From NCBI GenBank assembly GCA_015698285.1, contig CP048685.1, forward strand, positions 2,356,001 to 2,420,000: a stretch of DNA of 64,000 nucleotides. The letters run 5' to 3'. This DNA is from Candidatus Nitronauta litoralis. Its GTDB lineage: Bacteria > Nitrospinota > Nitrospinia > Nitrospinales > Nitrospinaceae. Below the pieces are notes generated by a model. It made no database searches. It saw nothing but the letters and a program-made list of their open reading frames with translations, and had not been told where the DNA came from. Each line of letters opens with the position of its first letter. The stretch's first letter is position 1. Shown piece by piece: positions 9,305 through 17,338 of the stretch. A program made the translations under genes and the position numbers.

Positions 9305-10555
9305 ATGGGAAGGTTTGGGAAAAAGGATAAGGGAAAAGAGAAGGTAAGAGAAAAGGGGAAAGAGAAAGTTGCGGGTCCAAAAAAGGTCGAGATAATTTCT
9401 TCAAAGGAATTTAGGGAATCTGTGGTTAAGGTTGCAGCTAAAACTGAAAAAGAGCTTTGGGATCAAATGAAAAAACATGTGAATGAAATTTTAACCCTGA
9501 TAGATCGATACCATAATACGTCCAGATATTTAGTGAAGCCACGTCAGGAGAGTTTAAAAAATATTATTATAAAATGTGCGTGTTTAGGGGCCGCAGATGA
9601 TTTAAACAAGAAGGACATAAAAATTGTCAAAATATGCAAAATGCTTTATATGTCCTGCCTTTCCCGCCTCACGTATGAAAATTCGAAAGTTCATTTGTTG
9701 AGTGGAAAGCTCGCAACTCCCCCTGGGCAAAGAGGGTTGAGCCGAAAATACAGGGTTGAACAATTGAATAGACCAGGACAGCCAGCCATTCATACTGACA
9801 ACTTTCCCCGTCCCGGTGATCCCAGTGACCCTTTTAGCGATGGGCCAGAATTTGTTTTTACCGGAAACGAGGAAATGGATTTTTATGCCCTGAAAAAATG
9901 GATCAAATTAAACGAAACCAAAGCGAATTTGGTGTACCTGGATGAAGAGCAGCGGAAACCTTATAAGCTCTCTTTTCATGAAAAAGATATTTATCGAAAC
10001 GGGGGTCGTTTTACTACGCCAGACGCATCCAGTGGGCCGGAATACCTGAGGCAGAGTTTGATTGCGGCCTATGCGGTTTCTCCTCTTGGAATATTTTATT
10101 GTATGTGGCAGGCGGAAATTAAAAAGGGAATGCGTTTAAATCATTCATCCTTCATGTCTGGAAGGCCTGTGATGTGCGCTGGTGTCCTGGAAGTGAGAAA
10201 TGGCACGCTTCTGACCATCAGCAATAACAGTGGGCATTACAAGCCCAGTATTGAAGATTTGCAGGCGGCCTGCCAGGCCATTCTGATGTCCGGTTATATT
10301 GTGGATGATGAACATTGTATGGCCCTGGTTTATGACGGAAAGGGTAAACGCTTTCCGGGGTTTGAGGGAACCGAATTTTATAATGAGATACTGGGTGGTC
10401 CTGTTTTCCCCGTACCATTCAAGAAATTTGCAAAACATGGCATAGCGGCTGTCAAAAGTAGGTATGGTGCCAGACCTTCCGGCCGTGCCAGACGAGGAAA
10501 TTTCCTGGGGAGCGCCAGGGGCACCCGCGTCCACCGGTTAAAGGGCGGTAAATGA
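9305..10555 (+). CDS. Unknown protein with plant IQM-like C-terminal domain
   Basis: A 416-residue soluble protein without a signal peptide. The first ~27 residues are almost all Lys, Glu and Gly, and the last ~40 are Arg/Gly-rich and very basic. Residues about 260-340 contain KKGMRLNHSSFMSG, an AGVLEVRNG turn and SGHYKPS. This order, HSSF, then AG..., then SGHY.P, matches the C-terminal domain of plant IQM (IQ-motif) proteins and related fungal proteins as I remember them. No biochemical activity is established for that domain that I can cite. There is no IQ calmodulin-binding motif here. The basic ends suggest nucleic-acid or membrane-surface binding. It is a single-gene unit with its own terminator; the likeness is from memory and needs a profile search. 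Confidence 0.7.
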   Translation: MGRFGKKDKGKEKVREKGKEKVAGPKKVEIISSKEFRESVVKVAAKTEKELWDQMKKHVNEILTLIDRYHNTSRYLVKPRQESLKNIIIKCACLGAADDLNKKDIKIVKICKMLYMSCLSRLTYENSKVHLLSGKLATPPGQRGLSRKYRVEQLNRPGQPAIHTDNFPRPGDPSDPFSDGPEFVFTGNEEMDFYALKKWIKLNETKANLVYLDEEQRKPYKLSFHEKDIYRNGGRFTTPDASSGPEYLRQSLIAAYAVSPLGIFYCMWQAEIKKGMRLNHSSFMSGRPVMCAGVLEVRNGTLLTISNNSGHYKPSIEDLQAACQAILMSGYIVDDEHCMALVYDGKGKRFPGFEGTEFYNEILGGPVFPVPFKKFAKHGIAAVKSRYGARPSGRARRGNFLGSARGTRVHRLKGGK

Positions 10556-10612
10556 GGGAATTATTTTAAGGTGGAGGATTCAAATAATAAGTACAATTCC
10601 TTTGGTAGAAAA

Positions 10613-10637
10613 AAGAGGTGGCCTAGAGTCGCCTTTT
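10613..10637 (+). terminator. Rho-independent terminator after the IQM-like gene
   Basis: A 7-bp stem (AGGTGGC at 10616-10622 with GTCGCCT at 10628-10634, two G-U pairs) has a 5-nt loop and a run of five T. The flanking A tract makes it usable in both directions, which suits the convergent antiporter gene. Confidence 0.75.
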
Positions 10638-10661
10638 TACTTTCCCTTTAAAACATCGAGG

Positions 10662-11849
10662 TTAATTGTTTTTTTTGTTCAGCAACTCTCCCGAACGGGT
10701 TAAGGCAACTCTGGTCAAAATTGGGCCCGTCAATTCAAAAAAAACCGTTGTCCCAATAATCAGGGGAAAAATATATACCCCGTATTTGGGGAATTCCTGA
10801 TTTGCAACCAGAGCCATCCCGAGCGCGACACCCGCTTGTGGCATCAAAGCAAGTCCCATCCAGTTTTTTATTTCAGTGGGGGAATCACATAGCGTTCCAC
10901 CAATCCAGGCCCCTGATATCCGGCCCAACACCCGAAAAATAATATAAACAAGTCCTATTGTTCCAACCTGCCCCAGAGATTCCAGTTGCAAAGAAGCACC
11001 GGCAAGAAGGAAAAAAAGGATCAAAAACGGTGATTCGATTTCTTTGATGGCATGGAAAGGGTATTTATGGTGCTGAGCCATATTTGCAACTACCGCTCCC
11101 ATAACAATGGAGGCTAATAAAAAGGAAACCTCCATCCAAAGAGCAATTCCTGTGCAGAGAAATAAAAAACCCAGGGCTTCTATAAGCATGGGTTCCCCAA
11201 AACGTAGGCGGCCCGTTAAAAAGGCCATAGGGATTCCAAGCGCAATACCAAGTAACAAGGCTCCGCCCAGTTCCCAACTTCCAGAAAGGAGAATAGCTGC
11301 ACCTCCAGCATTTGTATGAAGAGAATGCGCCATAGCTAAAAGAAAACTAAATACAATTAATCCCCAGGCGTCATCAATGGCAACAATTTCAAGAAGTATG
11401 GTTGTAAACGGCCCCTGAGCACCTGTTTCCTGGACAACGTCCATAGTGGCAGCGGGGGCCGTGGCAGTCGCAATACCGGCAAGAATCAGGCTCATCTCAA
11501 CTGAAACCCCAATCAAAAACAATCCAGTAAAAACTAAAACAGAAGTGACTAAAACTTCTCCGATGGAGATGGCAAGGACCGTTTTCGCATTTTCTTTTAA
11601 AATAGAAAAAAGAAGTTTTTCTCCCAATAAAAAGCCAACCATGCCTAGCGCTATATCTGTAATAAAAGTAAACCATTCCTCATAAATCAGCCGCGGCAGA
11701 ACATCCAAAGCCGAGGGCCCTATCAGGATTCCTAATACCAGTAACAAAGTTACTCGTGGAAGCCGGGTTTTTCGGCCAATATACTCAACCGCTAATCCCA
11801 GGAGGAAAATTGCACCCAGGGTTATCAAAGTTTTGCTAATTGTTTCCAA
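10662..11849 (-). CDS. CPA2-type Na+/H+ (cation:proton) antiporter
   Basis: A 395-residue integral membrane protein with about 12 hydrophobic segments and no cytoplasmic TrkA-N or USP tail, so it is the transport domain alone. The paired acidic residues of electrogenic CPA2 exchangers are in VAIDDAWG (Asp159-Asp160), and the discontinuous helix motif is in ATATAPAATMDV (about 127-138). The start is TTG at 11849, supported by an upstream AAGGTG. It would exchange Na+ (or K+) for H+ across the inner membrane. The next gene on this strand (putative metal exporter) is 179 bp upstream, so they may or may not be co-transcribed. It is convergent with the IQM-like gene. Confidence 0.88.
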   Translation of the reverse strand: METISKTLITLGAIFLLGLAVEYIGRKTRLPRVTLLLVLGILIGPSALDVLPRLIYEEWFTFITDIALGMVGFLLGEKLLFSILKENAKTVLAISIGEVLVTSVLVFTGLFLIGVSVEMSLILAGIATATAPAATMDVVQETGAQGPFTTILLEIVAIDDAWGLIVFSFLLAMAHSLHTNAGGAAILLSGSWELGGALLLGIALGIPMAFLTGRLRFGEPMLIEALGFLFLCTGIALWMEVSFLLASIVMGAVVANMAQHHKYPFHAIKEIESPFLILFFLLAGASLQLESLGQVGTIGLVYIIFRVLGRISGAWIGGTLCDSPTEIKNWMGLALMPQAGVALGMALVANQEFPKYGVYIFPLIIGTTVFFELTGPILTRVALTRSGELLNKKNN

Positions 11850-12028
11850 AGAACCAGCACCTTAAAAATATAGTGAAAATGCACCACTTGAACTGGCGTT
11901 GCTAACCTCCAGATTTTTTAAAAACTAAATGTCTGGGTAATTGGCTTGCCTTTTAAAATCAGATCTCGGTTTCACGAGGTTTTATCTGATTACATTTATA
12001 GTTTTTAGAATAAATTCTTTCGCATTCA

Positions 12029-13051
12029 TCAAAACCCCAAAAACATGATCAAGGCTCCTACTAAAATCCCGATCAAAAAATTTATTGCCTTGATTACCAA
12101 AAAGATTTTTGGGGAATAGGCCAGCATAGGCAACATACCATGGCCATCCTGAACAATGGAACTGGCCAATAGGATGCTGAATGGGATCAGGTCCTGAGAA
12201 TACAAAGTGACAAATATATAATGAGGCCCCGATTCGGGAATGAGCCCGACCAAAGAAGCGGTTAACAAAACTGCCCATTGATTCTCCTGAAGAATGTCCT
12301 GCAATGGAAGGTTTTGCGTCAACCAGAACATCACGGATAAAGCCCCTAAAGTCCAAAAAAAGACTTTCGGAACGTGACGGCGGACGACATGCTGCCAAAG
12401 ATGCAAATCAAGAAAATGGTCTGGAACCACAATGACAATAAATAAGGCAAACAAGGAAAGAATAAGAATCGTTATTTTTATCCAGTTCCAGTCCACGGGC
12501 CCTACCTGATTGGAAACGATTCCGAAAAACATTAAAACCAAGACCGCCCCGAGAACACCTCTGTGAATTGAGCAATGTGTCCATTGGTAAAAAATAGTTT
12601 TTAGTGGTGGGAGGCAATAGCAGTGTTCACTGGGATGGGTTTGATACCCCTGACAAATGATTTTCGGGAAAATAACCTGATTCTTTAATGCCCAGTCAGT
12701 CAAGGCTCCCACTGCAATCCCTACCAAAAACAAAAGAAAGCTTATCGTTAACCCCACTTTGGGAATCATCGCCAACATTATGAAAGACTCATCACCGCTG
12801 GTCGCGATCATGGCCGCCACTACAGCCCCAAAGCTAATCATGCGATGAGAGAAAAGAGAAACAATGGCAAATGGCCCCAGGCAACCCGGTAAAGCCCCTA
12901 CAAACGAGGCAAAAATGTATTGCCCCCATCGATTTTGAATCAGGCGGGTTTGCCATTCACCTTCGGTCAGGACATTCACATACTCAATTACCAGCATCAT
13001 CACGAAAATAAAACCCGTGATCATAAGAGTGTGTTGGAAAACCTGAATCAT
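12029..13051 (-). CDS. Putative 10-TM heavy-metal exporter (ArsP_2 / putative manganese transporter family)
   Basis: A 340-residue polytopic membrane protein built as two related halves: FVGALPGCLGPFAIVSLFSH near the N-terminus and VGLIPESGPHYIFVTLYSQD near the C-terminus, each followed by a segment containing a charged S-(G/Q)DG/DE motif (ATSGDESF, SIVQDGHG). This inverted-repeat pattern is typical of the PF11449 family, annotated as putative 10-TM heavy-metal exporter or manganese transporter. The central loop carries several His and Cys (HPSEHCYCLPPL, HCSIHRG), consistent with metal handling. Substrate is not established. The start is the ATG at 13049-13051 with only a weak SD. Confidence 0.75.
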   Translation of the reverse strand: MIQVFQHTLMITGFIFVMMLVIEYVNVLTEGEWQTRLIQNRWGQYIFASFVGALPGCLGPFAIVSLFSHRMISFGAVVAAMIATSGDESFIMLAMIPKVGLTISFLLFLVGIAVGALTDWALKNQVIFPKIICQGYQTHPSEHCYCLPPLKTIFYQWTHCSIHRGVLGAVLVLMFFGIVSNQVGPVDWNWIKITILILSLFALFIVIVVPDHFLDLHLWQHVVRRHVPKVFFWTLGALSVMFWLTQNLPLQDILQENQWAVLLTASLVGLIPESGPHYIFVTLYSQDLIPFSILLASSIVQDGHGMLPMLAYSPKIFLVIKAINFLIGILVGALIMFLGF

Positions 13052-13374
13052 TTCTACTAGATCCTATAAATATTAATATATTTGAAATGACATATTACAA
13101 AACTACAAGGTAACCCTATAATTATTTCTGGTTTACCTCTTTTATTTTTCTGGGTCAGGCATATATTTTATTAATCAGGGAAAATTCCTTCCTTATCCCT
13201 AACTGATCAAAATCTATATCGATACAGTTACAATTCGGGAATAAAGTAACCGTTTGAATCCTCTTATATATTATTACCACTTGAATAACCGTGTCAGCGA
13301 AGTTTCAGGTGAACTACAGTTTAATGCGAGTAACTTCGCTCACAATATTATTTGGCCTGTTTAGGAGATTTGCC
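13052..13374. other. Divergent AT-rich intergenic region
   Basis: A 323-bp AT-rich stretch between the metal exporter and the first cytochrome gene. It contains an upstream in-frame extension of the cytochrome (from 13291) that I reject, because the best SD sits just before 13375. I see no clear promoter hexamers or operator. Confidence 0.4.
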
Positions 13375-13953
13375 ATGTACCGGTTGCCACGAAGTGTGAT
13401 TCTAGCAATCTTTGTCTGTTGTTCGATCACAGCCCCTTTCAACCTATTTGCAGCTTCCCATTCTTCCTCGAACCAATCTAATCAAGTTAAAGAATCTAAA
13501 GTGTCCGACGGTTCTTTTGGAGATATTCTGGCCTCAAACTTAGCAGCCGACGTCTCAACAGTCGAGATGAAGACGATAGATCAAAAGGGATTGTGCCCGC
13601 AAACACGCGGTACAATACAAGCTCCTGCACCTTTTGCAAAAATGAGCAATCCCATCCCACCAACCACCGAAAACATAAAAACCGGGAAACGATTGTTTCA
13701 TAAAGATGTGAAACCCTTTCCCTGCGAGATCTGTCATGGGTTTAAGGGTGATGGTTTTGGCGTAATTTTTCAGAGGATGAAACCTTATCCAAGAGACTTC
13801 ACTTGTTACCAAACCATGAATGATGTTCCTGATGGTCAGTTATTCTGGATAATCAAGAATGGTTCTCACGGTACTCGCATGAAAGCCTTTGAAAAACTGG
13901 AGGATCTGCAGGTTTGGCAAATAATCCATTATCTCAGGAAATTTGCCGATTAA
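13375..13953 (+). CDS. Secreted monohaem c-type cytochrome (paralog of the tetrahaem C-terminal domain)
   Basis: The start ATG at 13375 is preceded by TAGGAG at 13362-13367; the frame extends upstream, but the signal peptide (MYRLPRSVILAIFVCC..., cleavage near residue 26) begins here. The 192-residue product is periplasmic with one haem site, CEICH (117-121), and a probable axial Met169. Two non-haem cysteines, Cys74 in CPQTR and Cys144 in RDFTC, are also present in the fourth domain of both tetrahaem cytochromes at 20.2 and 22.5 kb. The end WQIIHYLRKF also matches those proteins. So this is the same domain as a stand-alone protein, presumably a small electron carrier. It opens the redox island. 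Confidence 0.88.
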   Translation: MYRLPRSVILAIFVCCSITAPFNLFAASHSSSNQSNQVKESKVSDGSFGDILASNLAADVSTVEMKTIDQKGLCPQTRGTIQAPAPFAKMSNPIPPTTENIKTGKRLFHKDVKPFPCEICHGFKGDGFGVIFQRMKPYPRDFTCYQTMNDVPDGQLFWIIKNGSHGTRMKAFEKLEDLQVWQIIHYLRKFAD

Positions 13954-14118
13954 ATTTCATTTGATCCAGTTTTTTTTATTGAAAGAAAACGAACAGAAAG
14001 CTTCCAATTTAATTGTGTTAGGGTTGTTAGAGAATAAATGGCAAGGTTCCTTTATTTGGTGGGGTAGTTTTTGATTTAAGATTGATTGCGAACCTCTTTA
14101 AAAATTAATTTCCAATCT

Positions 14119-14706
14119 ATGCCTAAATCTATAGTTCTCATACAGGGGCATCCCGATCCGGAGGGAAACAGATTTTGTCACGCCCTTGGTACTTCTTATC
14201 TAAATGGGGCCAGAGGAAACAAGCATGAAACTCAAGTCATTGACGTTGCCCAAATCGACTTTCCCATTATCAGGACTAAAGAAGATTTTGAAACAGGAAA
14301 TGTTCCCTCTGAAATCATTGAGTGTCAAAAAATAATTCAATGGGCTAACCACCTGGTCGTTATTTATCCTCTTTGGCTGGGGACCATGCCTGCCTTATTA
14401 AAGGCTTTTTTTGAGCAGGTATTTCGTTATGAATTTGCACTTTCATCCAAGGTAGGAAATGGCTTCCCCAAGGGTTTATTGCAAGGCAAGTCAGCTCGAA
14501 TCGCAATCACTATGGGAATGCCAGCATTTATTTATCGTTGGTTTTTTGGGGCCCACAGCCTAAAAAGTCTGGAGCGAAATGTTTTAAAATTGTCAGGCAT
14601 CAAACCCATTCGTGATTCCTTGATTGGCAATATTGATTCACCGGACAATCGAGATCGGGAAAAATGGCTGCACGAATTATATGATTTGGGTCGGGAAGGA
14701 AATTAG
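14119..14706 (+). CDS. Flavodoxin-fold NAD(P)H oxidoreductase (quinone-reductase-like)
   Basis: A cytoplasmic 195-residue FMN/FAD-dependent oxidoreductase of the NQO1/MdaB/KefF group. The first strand and phosphate loop read SIVLIQGHPDPEGNRFCHAL, followed by the hallmark VVIYPLWLGTMPALLKAFFEQVF. The fold's C-terminal TMGMPAF and LKLSGIKPIRDSLIG are present. A longer frame starts at TTG 14086, but the family begins right at the first beta-strand, so I use the ATG at 14119; neither has a strong SD. Likely reaction: two-electron reduction of quinones or other electrophiles with NAD(P)H. It is the only clearly cytoplasmic redox enzyme among secreted cytochromes. Confidence 0.82.
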   Translation: MPKSIVLIQGHPDPEGNRFCHALGTSYLNGARGNKHETQVIDVAQIDFPIIRTKEDFETGNVPSEIIECQKIIQWANHLVVIYPLWLGTMPALLKAFFEQVFRYEFALSSKVGNGFPKGLLQGKSARIAITMGMPAFIYRWFFGAHSLKSLERNVLKLSGIKPIRDSLIGNIDSPDNRDREKWLHELYDLGREGN

Positions 14707-14827
14707 ATCCGAATGAGACAAGGGGTTGTGGGAAAATTAATGGAAACTGTCCATATCTTTAGAAACCCGATTCAATTTACTGGGTTAACCGACAAGTTTG
14801 AAAGGAATATTAAAATGGTTCATATTT

Positions 14828-15331
14828 ATGCTTTATAAAAATATACCCGTCGCCACTTTACTAATTGTTTTCACATTGTCATTGATATTCGCTTCAGGAT
14901 GCGCTGACCATCCGCATCATAGAAGCCATAAGTCAATGTCCAGCCCACCTGTTCAGGCAGGAGGACAATCTGCAGGCGAGGGACGGATCTCGCTTGGATT
15001 GAGTTTAGATGCGCGCAAGGCTCATAATGCGATAATGCTTGATCACCTGGAAGCGATTCACGACATTGTGACCGCACTGTCCCAGGAGGAATTTACCCGG
15101 GCGCAACAAATCACAGAAAACAGGTTGGGGTTTGCAATGCATCGGGGAGCCATGCAACGACAGAATCCTGAGGACTTTCCTCCGGAGTATCACGACCTCG
15201 CAATGGCTCATCATCATGCGGCAGAGAGTCTGGCCAAAGTCATCCCATCAAAAAACCTAAAACAGATCCTTCCCTCATTAGAAAAAACAATAAAGGCCTG
15301 TGTGGATTGTCATCGAGTTTATAAGCATTGA
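14828..15331 (+). CDS. Cytochrome c'-like monohaem lipoprotein
   Basis: A 167-residue exported protein. The hydrophobic leader ends with a lipobox (IFASGC, Cys25), so it is probably a lipid-anchored periplasmic protein. The single haem motif CVDCH lies at the extreme C-terminus (158-162), after four amphipathic helical stretches. That layout is typical of four-helix-bundle class II cytochromes (c', c-556), with His162 as proximal ligand. His-rich patches (HPHHRSH after the lipid anchor and MAHHHAAE in helix 3) are unusual. Such cytochromes bind NO or shuttle electrons. The frame also allows TTG at 14798; an overlapping 7-codon leader at 14815 carries the better SD. Confidence 0.78.
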   Translation: MLYKNIPVATLLIVFTLSLIFASGCADHPHHRSHKSMSSPPVQAGGQSAGEGRISLGLSLDARKAHNAIMLDHLEAIHDIVTALSQEEFTRAQQITENRLGFAMHRGAMQRQNPEDFPPEYHDLAMAHHHAAESLAKVIPSKNLKQILPSLEKTIKACVDCHRVYKH

Positions 15332-15350
15332 ATAATGGATTTAAGTTAGT

Positions 15351-15545
15351 TCAGCAAATCGGAGAAACCTGGAAATCGTTTAGGAGACGATTCATATTTC
15401 TATCAGTGTTTACATTGGCGCACAGCTCCATATCGGAGAAAACATTAAATGAAAAATCCGAGGCCCAGGAATCCCCCCCCTGGTTAGTGAAGAAAAATGA
15501 ATAACCCATTAAAAAACACAATAAAGTGAACGTGGGGTTTTTCAT
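15351..15545 (-). CDS. Possible small secreted peptide
   Basis: A 64-codon frame starting MKNPTFTLLCFLMGYSFFF, which looks like a signal peptide, followed by a short acidic mature part with two cysteines. There is no convincing SD, no family I recognise, and it lies alone in a 700-bp gap. It could be chance. Confidence 0.25.
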   Translation of the reverse strand: MKNPTFTLLCFLMGYSFFFTNQGGDSWASDFSFNVFSDMELCANVNTDRNMNRLLNDFQVSPIC

Positions 15546-15827
15546 GTTTTTCGAGCTCTGATTTTTAAGTGGAATCTTTTCTCTGGTAATTCCTCTGCGA
15601 TAATTTTTGTATCAGCAAAGGCGCAATTCATCAAGCTGGCCACTTCAACGCCCTTCCACTCAAATCATATCCAAAAAAATAATTTTAAATGGATGCTTTT
15701 GAACGTTATTTCTTTTTTTCCCTTCCAAAATTTTTCACCATAATAACCTCTTGGCTGTAGTAAAAGTACCACAAGAAGTTCACAAATCCTGTACTTGGTA
15801 TTAGCGTGTTTTTTGGTCAATATAGAT

Positions 15828-15929
15828 ATGACAGATAAAGAATTTAAATTGACCTGTCAGTCTACGGGCGAATACAGATGCGATGAATTGTGTCTTTTGA
15901 GAGATTTTAGAAAAGCCTGTGGAGTATAA
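15828..15929 (+). CDS. Possible 33-residue cysteine-rich microprotein
   Basis: ATG at 15828 to TAA at 15929. The product is charged and has four cysteines spaced C-x7-C-x3-C-x8-C (segments LTCQSTGEYRCDELC and KACGV). No leader, no good SD. Reported because it is too short for normal gene calling; four Cys in 33 residues could bind a metal. Confidence 0.2.
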   Translation: MTDKEFKLTCQSTGEYRCDELCLLRDFRKACGV

Positions 15930-16034
15930 AAATTAGTCGAAATGGGCAAAGTACCCGTGGCGGATGTGAGGAAAACAACCTATCTTAATTAGATAGACAT
16001 TATTTAAATAAATTTTATCTTTTGGGAGGGGAAA

Positions 16035-16574
16035 ATGAGAAATCATTATTTTTACTGTCTGATTCTGTTGGCAATGGTGGGCTTGATTATTGTGCAGCCC
16101 GGAAACAGTCAAGCGGGTTCGGCACCGAAGGATGGGGCACTCAGTTTTCCGAAAAATTATGACAGCTTCCCCACTTTTCTTAAAGCAATTCAAAAACCCA
16201 AACATGTTCGTGAGTTGTTTGTGAACCCAACGGGATCGAAAACCCAAAAAGGAGAAAAATTCCCAAATGGTTCGATTCTGGTCATGGAGATTTATAACGC
16301 TAAAAAAGGAGCTGACGGTAGCGCCGCTAAACGGCCGGATGGAAGAAATGCTAAAGACAATCTGGCAAAAGTTTATGTCATGCAAAAAGGAGACGGTTGG
16401 GGCAAGAACGCTCCCAAGGGATTAGAGAACGGTGACTGGGTCTACACAGCATTTTCCCCTGAGGGAAATCCTATAAAGGCGGATTACACCAAATGTCGTG
16501 GTTGCCACCTGCCTTTGAATGAGCATGATTTCGTACATCGCTACAATGAGTATTTCGAAAAACGAAAACATTAA
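16035..16574 (+). CDS. Cytochrome P460 / c'-beta family protein
   Basis: A 179-residue secreted monohaem protein. A signal peptide (about 1-27) precedes a beta-rich domain with KFPNGSILVMEIYNAKK and GDWVYTAFSPEGN. The haem site CRGCH lies near the C-terminus (154-158), followed by HDFVHRYNEYF. This is the cytochrome P460 / cytochrome c'-beta layout. Members oxidise hydroxylamine or bind NO; P460s have a Lys-haem cross-link and c'-beta proteins do not. I cannot tell from sequence which Lys, if any, is the cross-linking residue. The start is firm: GGGAGGGG lies just upstream. A strong terminator follows, so it may be a single-gene unit. Confidence 0.85.
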   Translation: MRNHYFYCLILLAMVGLIIVQPGNSQAGSAPKDGALSFPKNYDSFPTFLKAIQKPKHVRELFVNPTGSKTQKGEKFPNGSILVMEIYNAKKGADGSAAKRPDGRNAKDNLAKVYVMQKGDGWGKNAPKGLENGDWVYTAFSPEGNPIKADYTKCRGCHLPLNEHDFVHRYNEYFEKRKH

Positions 16575-16596
16575 GGTGTTTTCCTTCAACTTGAAG

Positions 16597-16636
16597 GGAT
16601 GGCCGACCTGGTTTTTTTTAGTCGGCCATCCTTTTT
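16597..16636 (+). terminator. Strong rho-independent terminator after the P460 gene
   Basis: An 11-bp perfect stem, GGATGGCCGAC (16597-16607) with GTCGGCCATCC (16621-16631), a T-rich 13-nt loop and a run of five T. Confidence 0.92.
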
Positions 16637-16657
16637 GAATGATTCGTGAGGACTTTC

Positions 16658-17263
16658 ATGGATTTATTGAAGTTGTTTTGTAGATCTTGTTCGGTTTTGT
16701 GGTTTTTGACTATAGGCTTGTTACAATTTCAACCGTGCCTTTCCTGGGCTGATTCTTTTCCCGAAGAGCAGAGGGTTGATGCGGAATTATTGGCAGATGC
16801 GGTTCGGGTGGCTGAGGAAATTGATGCCCTTCGCTCTACCCTGGCTGCAAGCCTGGACCCAGAAGAAATGGAAGTCAACAAGGAGACGTTTGCCCTGGTT
16901 TGTAAACCGGTTGGAATGCGTGCAAAAAGAATCGCTAATCAAAAAGATTGGGAATTTCTTCAGCTTGCGATAAAATACCGTAATCCAAAGAATAAGGCCG
17001 ACCCGCAAGCCGTAAAGGCAACAAATTTATTTAAAAGATATCCTGAATTGCGGGGGTTCTGGGCAAATGACACAAGGCCGGGAAAAATGGCATTTCGGTA
17101 TTTTCGAAGAATAACCATTGAGCCAGCTTGTCTGGCTTGTCATGGGGAAAAAGAAAAGCGGCCCGAATTTATCAAGAAAAAATATCTTGAGGACCGGGCG
17201 TTTGGGTTTTCACCCGACGACTTGAGAGGGGTCTATTCGATTTCATTTAAAGTGAAGAAATAA
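16658..17263 (+). CDS. Tll0287-like (DUF3365) monohaem protein
   Basis: A 201-residue exported protein. The ATG at 16658 has GAGGA 5 nt upstream, so I prefer it over a GTG at 16646. A signal peptide ends near residue 31 (LSWADS). The PAS/GAF-like DUF3365 core carries one haem motif, CLACH (158-162), followed by PEFIKKKY and PDDLRGVYSIS, which match the Tll0287 haem-sensor family. These domains usually act as haem-based sensors or redox proteins; here there is no output domain, so a free periplasmic haem protein is likely. It directly precedes the persulfide dioxygenase gene (75 bp). Confidence 0.85.
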   Translation: MDLLKLFCRSCSVLWFLTIGLLQFQPCLSWADSFPEEQRVDAELLADAVRVAEEIDALRSTLAASLDPEEMEVNKETFALVCKPVGMRAKRIANQKDWEFLQLAIKYRNPKNKADPQAVKATNLFKRYPELRGFWANDTRPGKMAFRYFRRITIEPACLACHGEKEKRPEFIKKKYLEDRAFGFSPDDLRGVYSISFKVKK

Positions 17264-17338
17264 ATTTCCATACAAGAAATACGATTTCCACATTAAGGAG
17301 TTTCTAATCGGTTCTTAAAAAATGGAGGGGGAAAGGAA

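Larger units (their letters stand above)
15332..16034. other. Intergenic region within the redox island
   Basis: About 700 bp between two cytochrome genes. Apart from the weak secreted-peptide frame at 15351-15545 and a 33-codon Cys-rich frame at 15828-15929, I see only AT-rich sequence. The last bases before 16035 hold the strong SD of the P460 gene. Confidence 0.4.
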
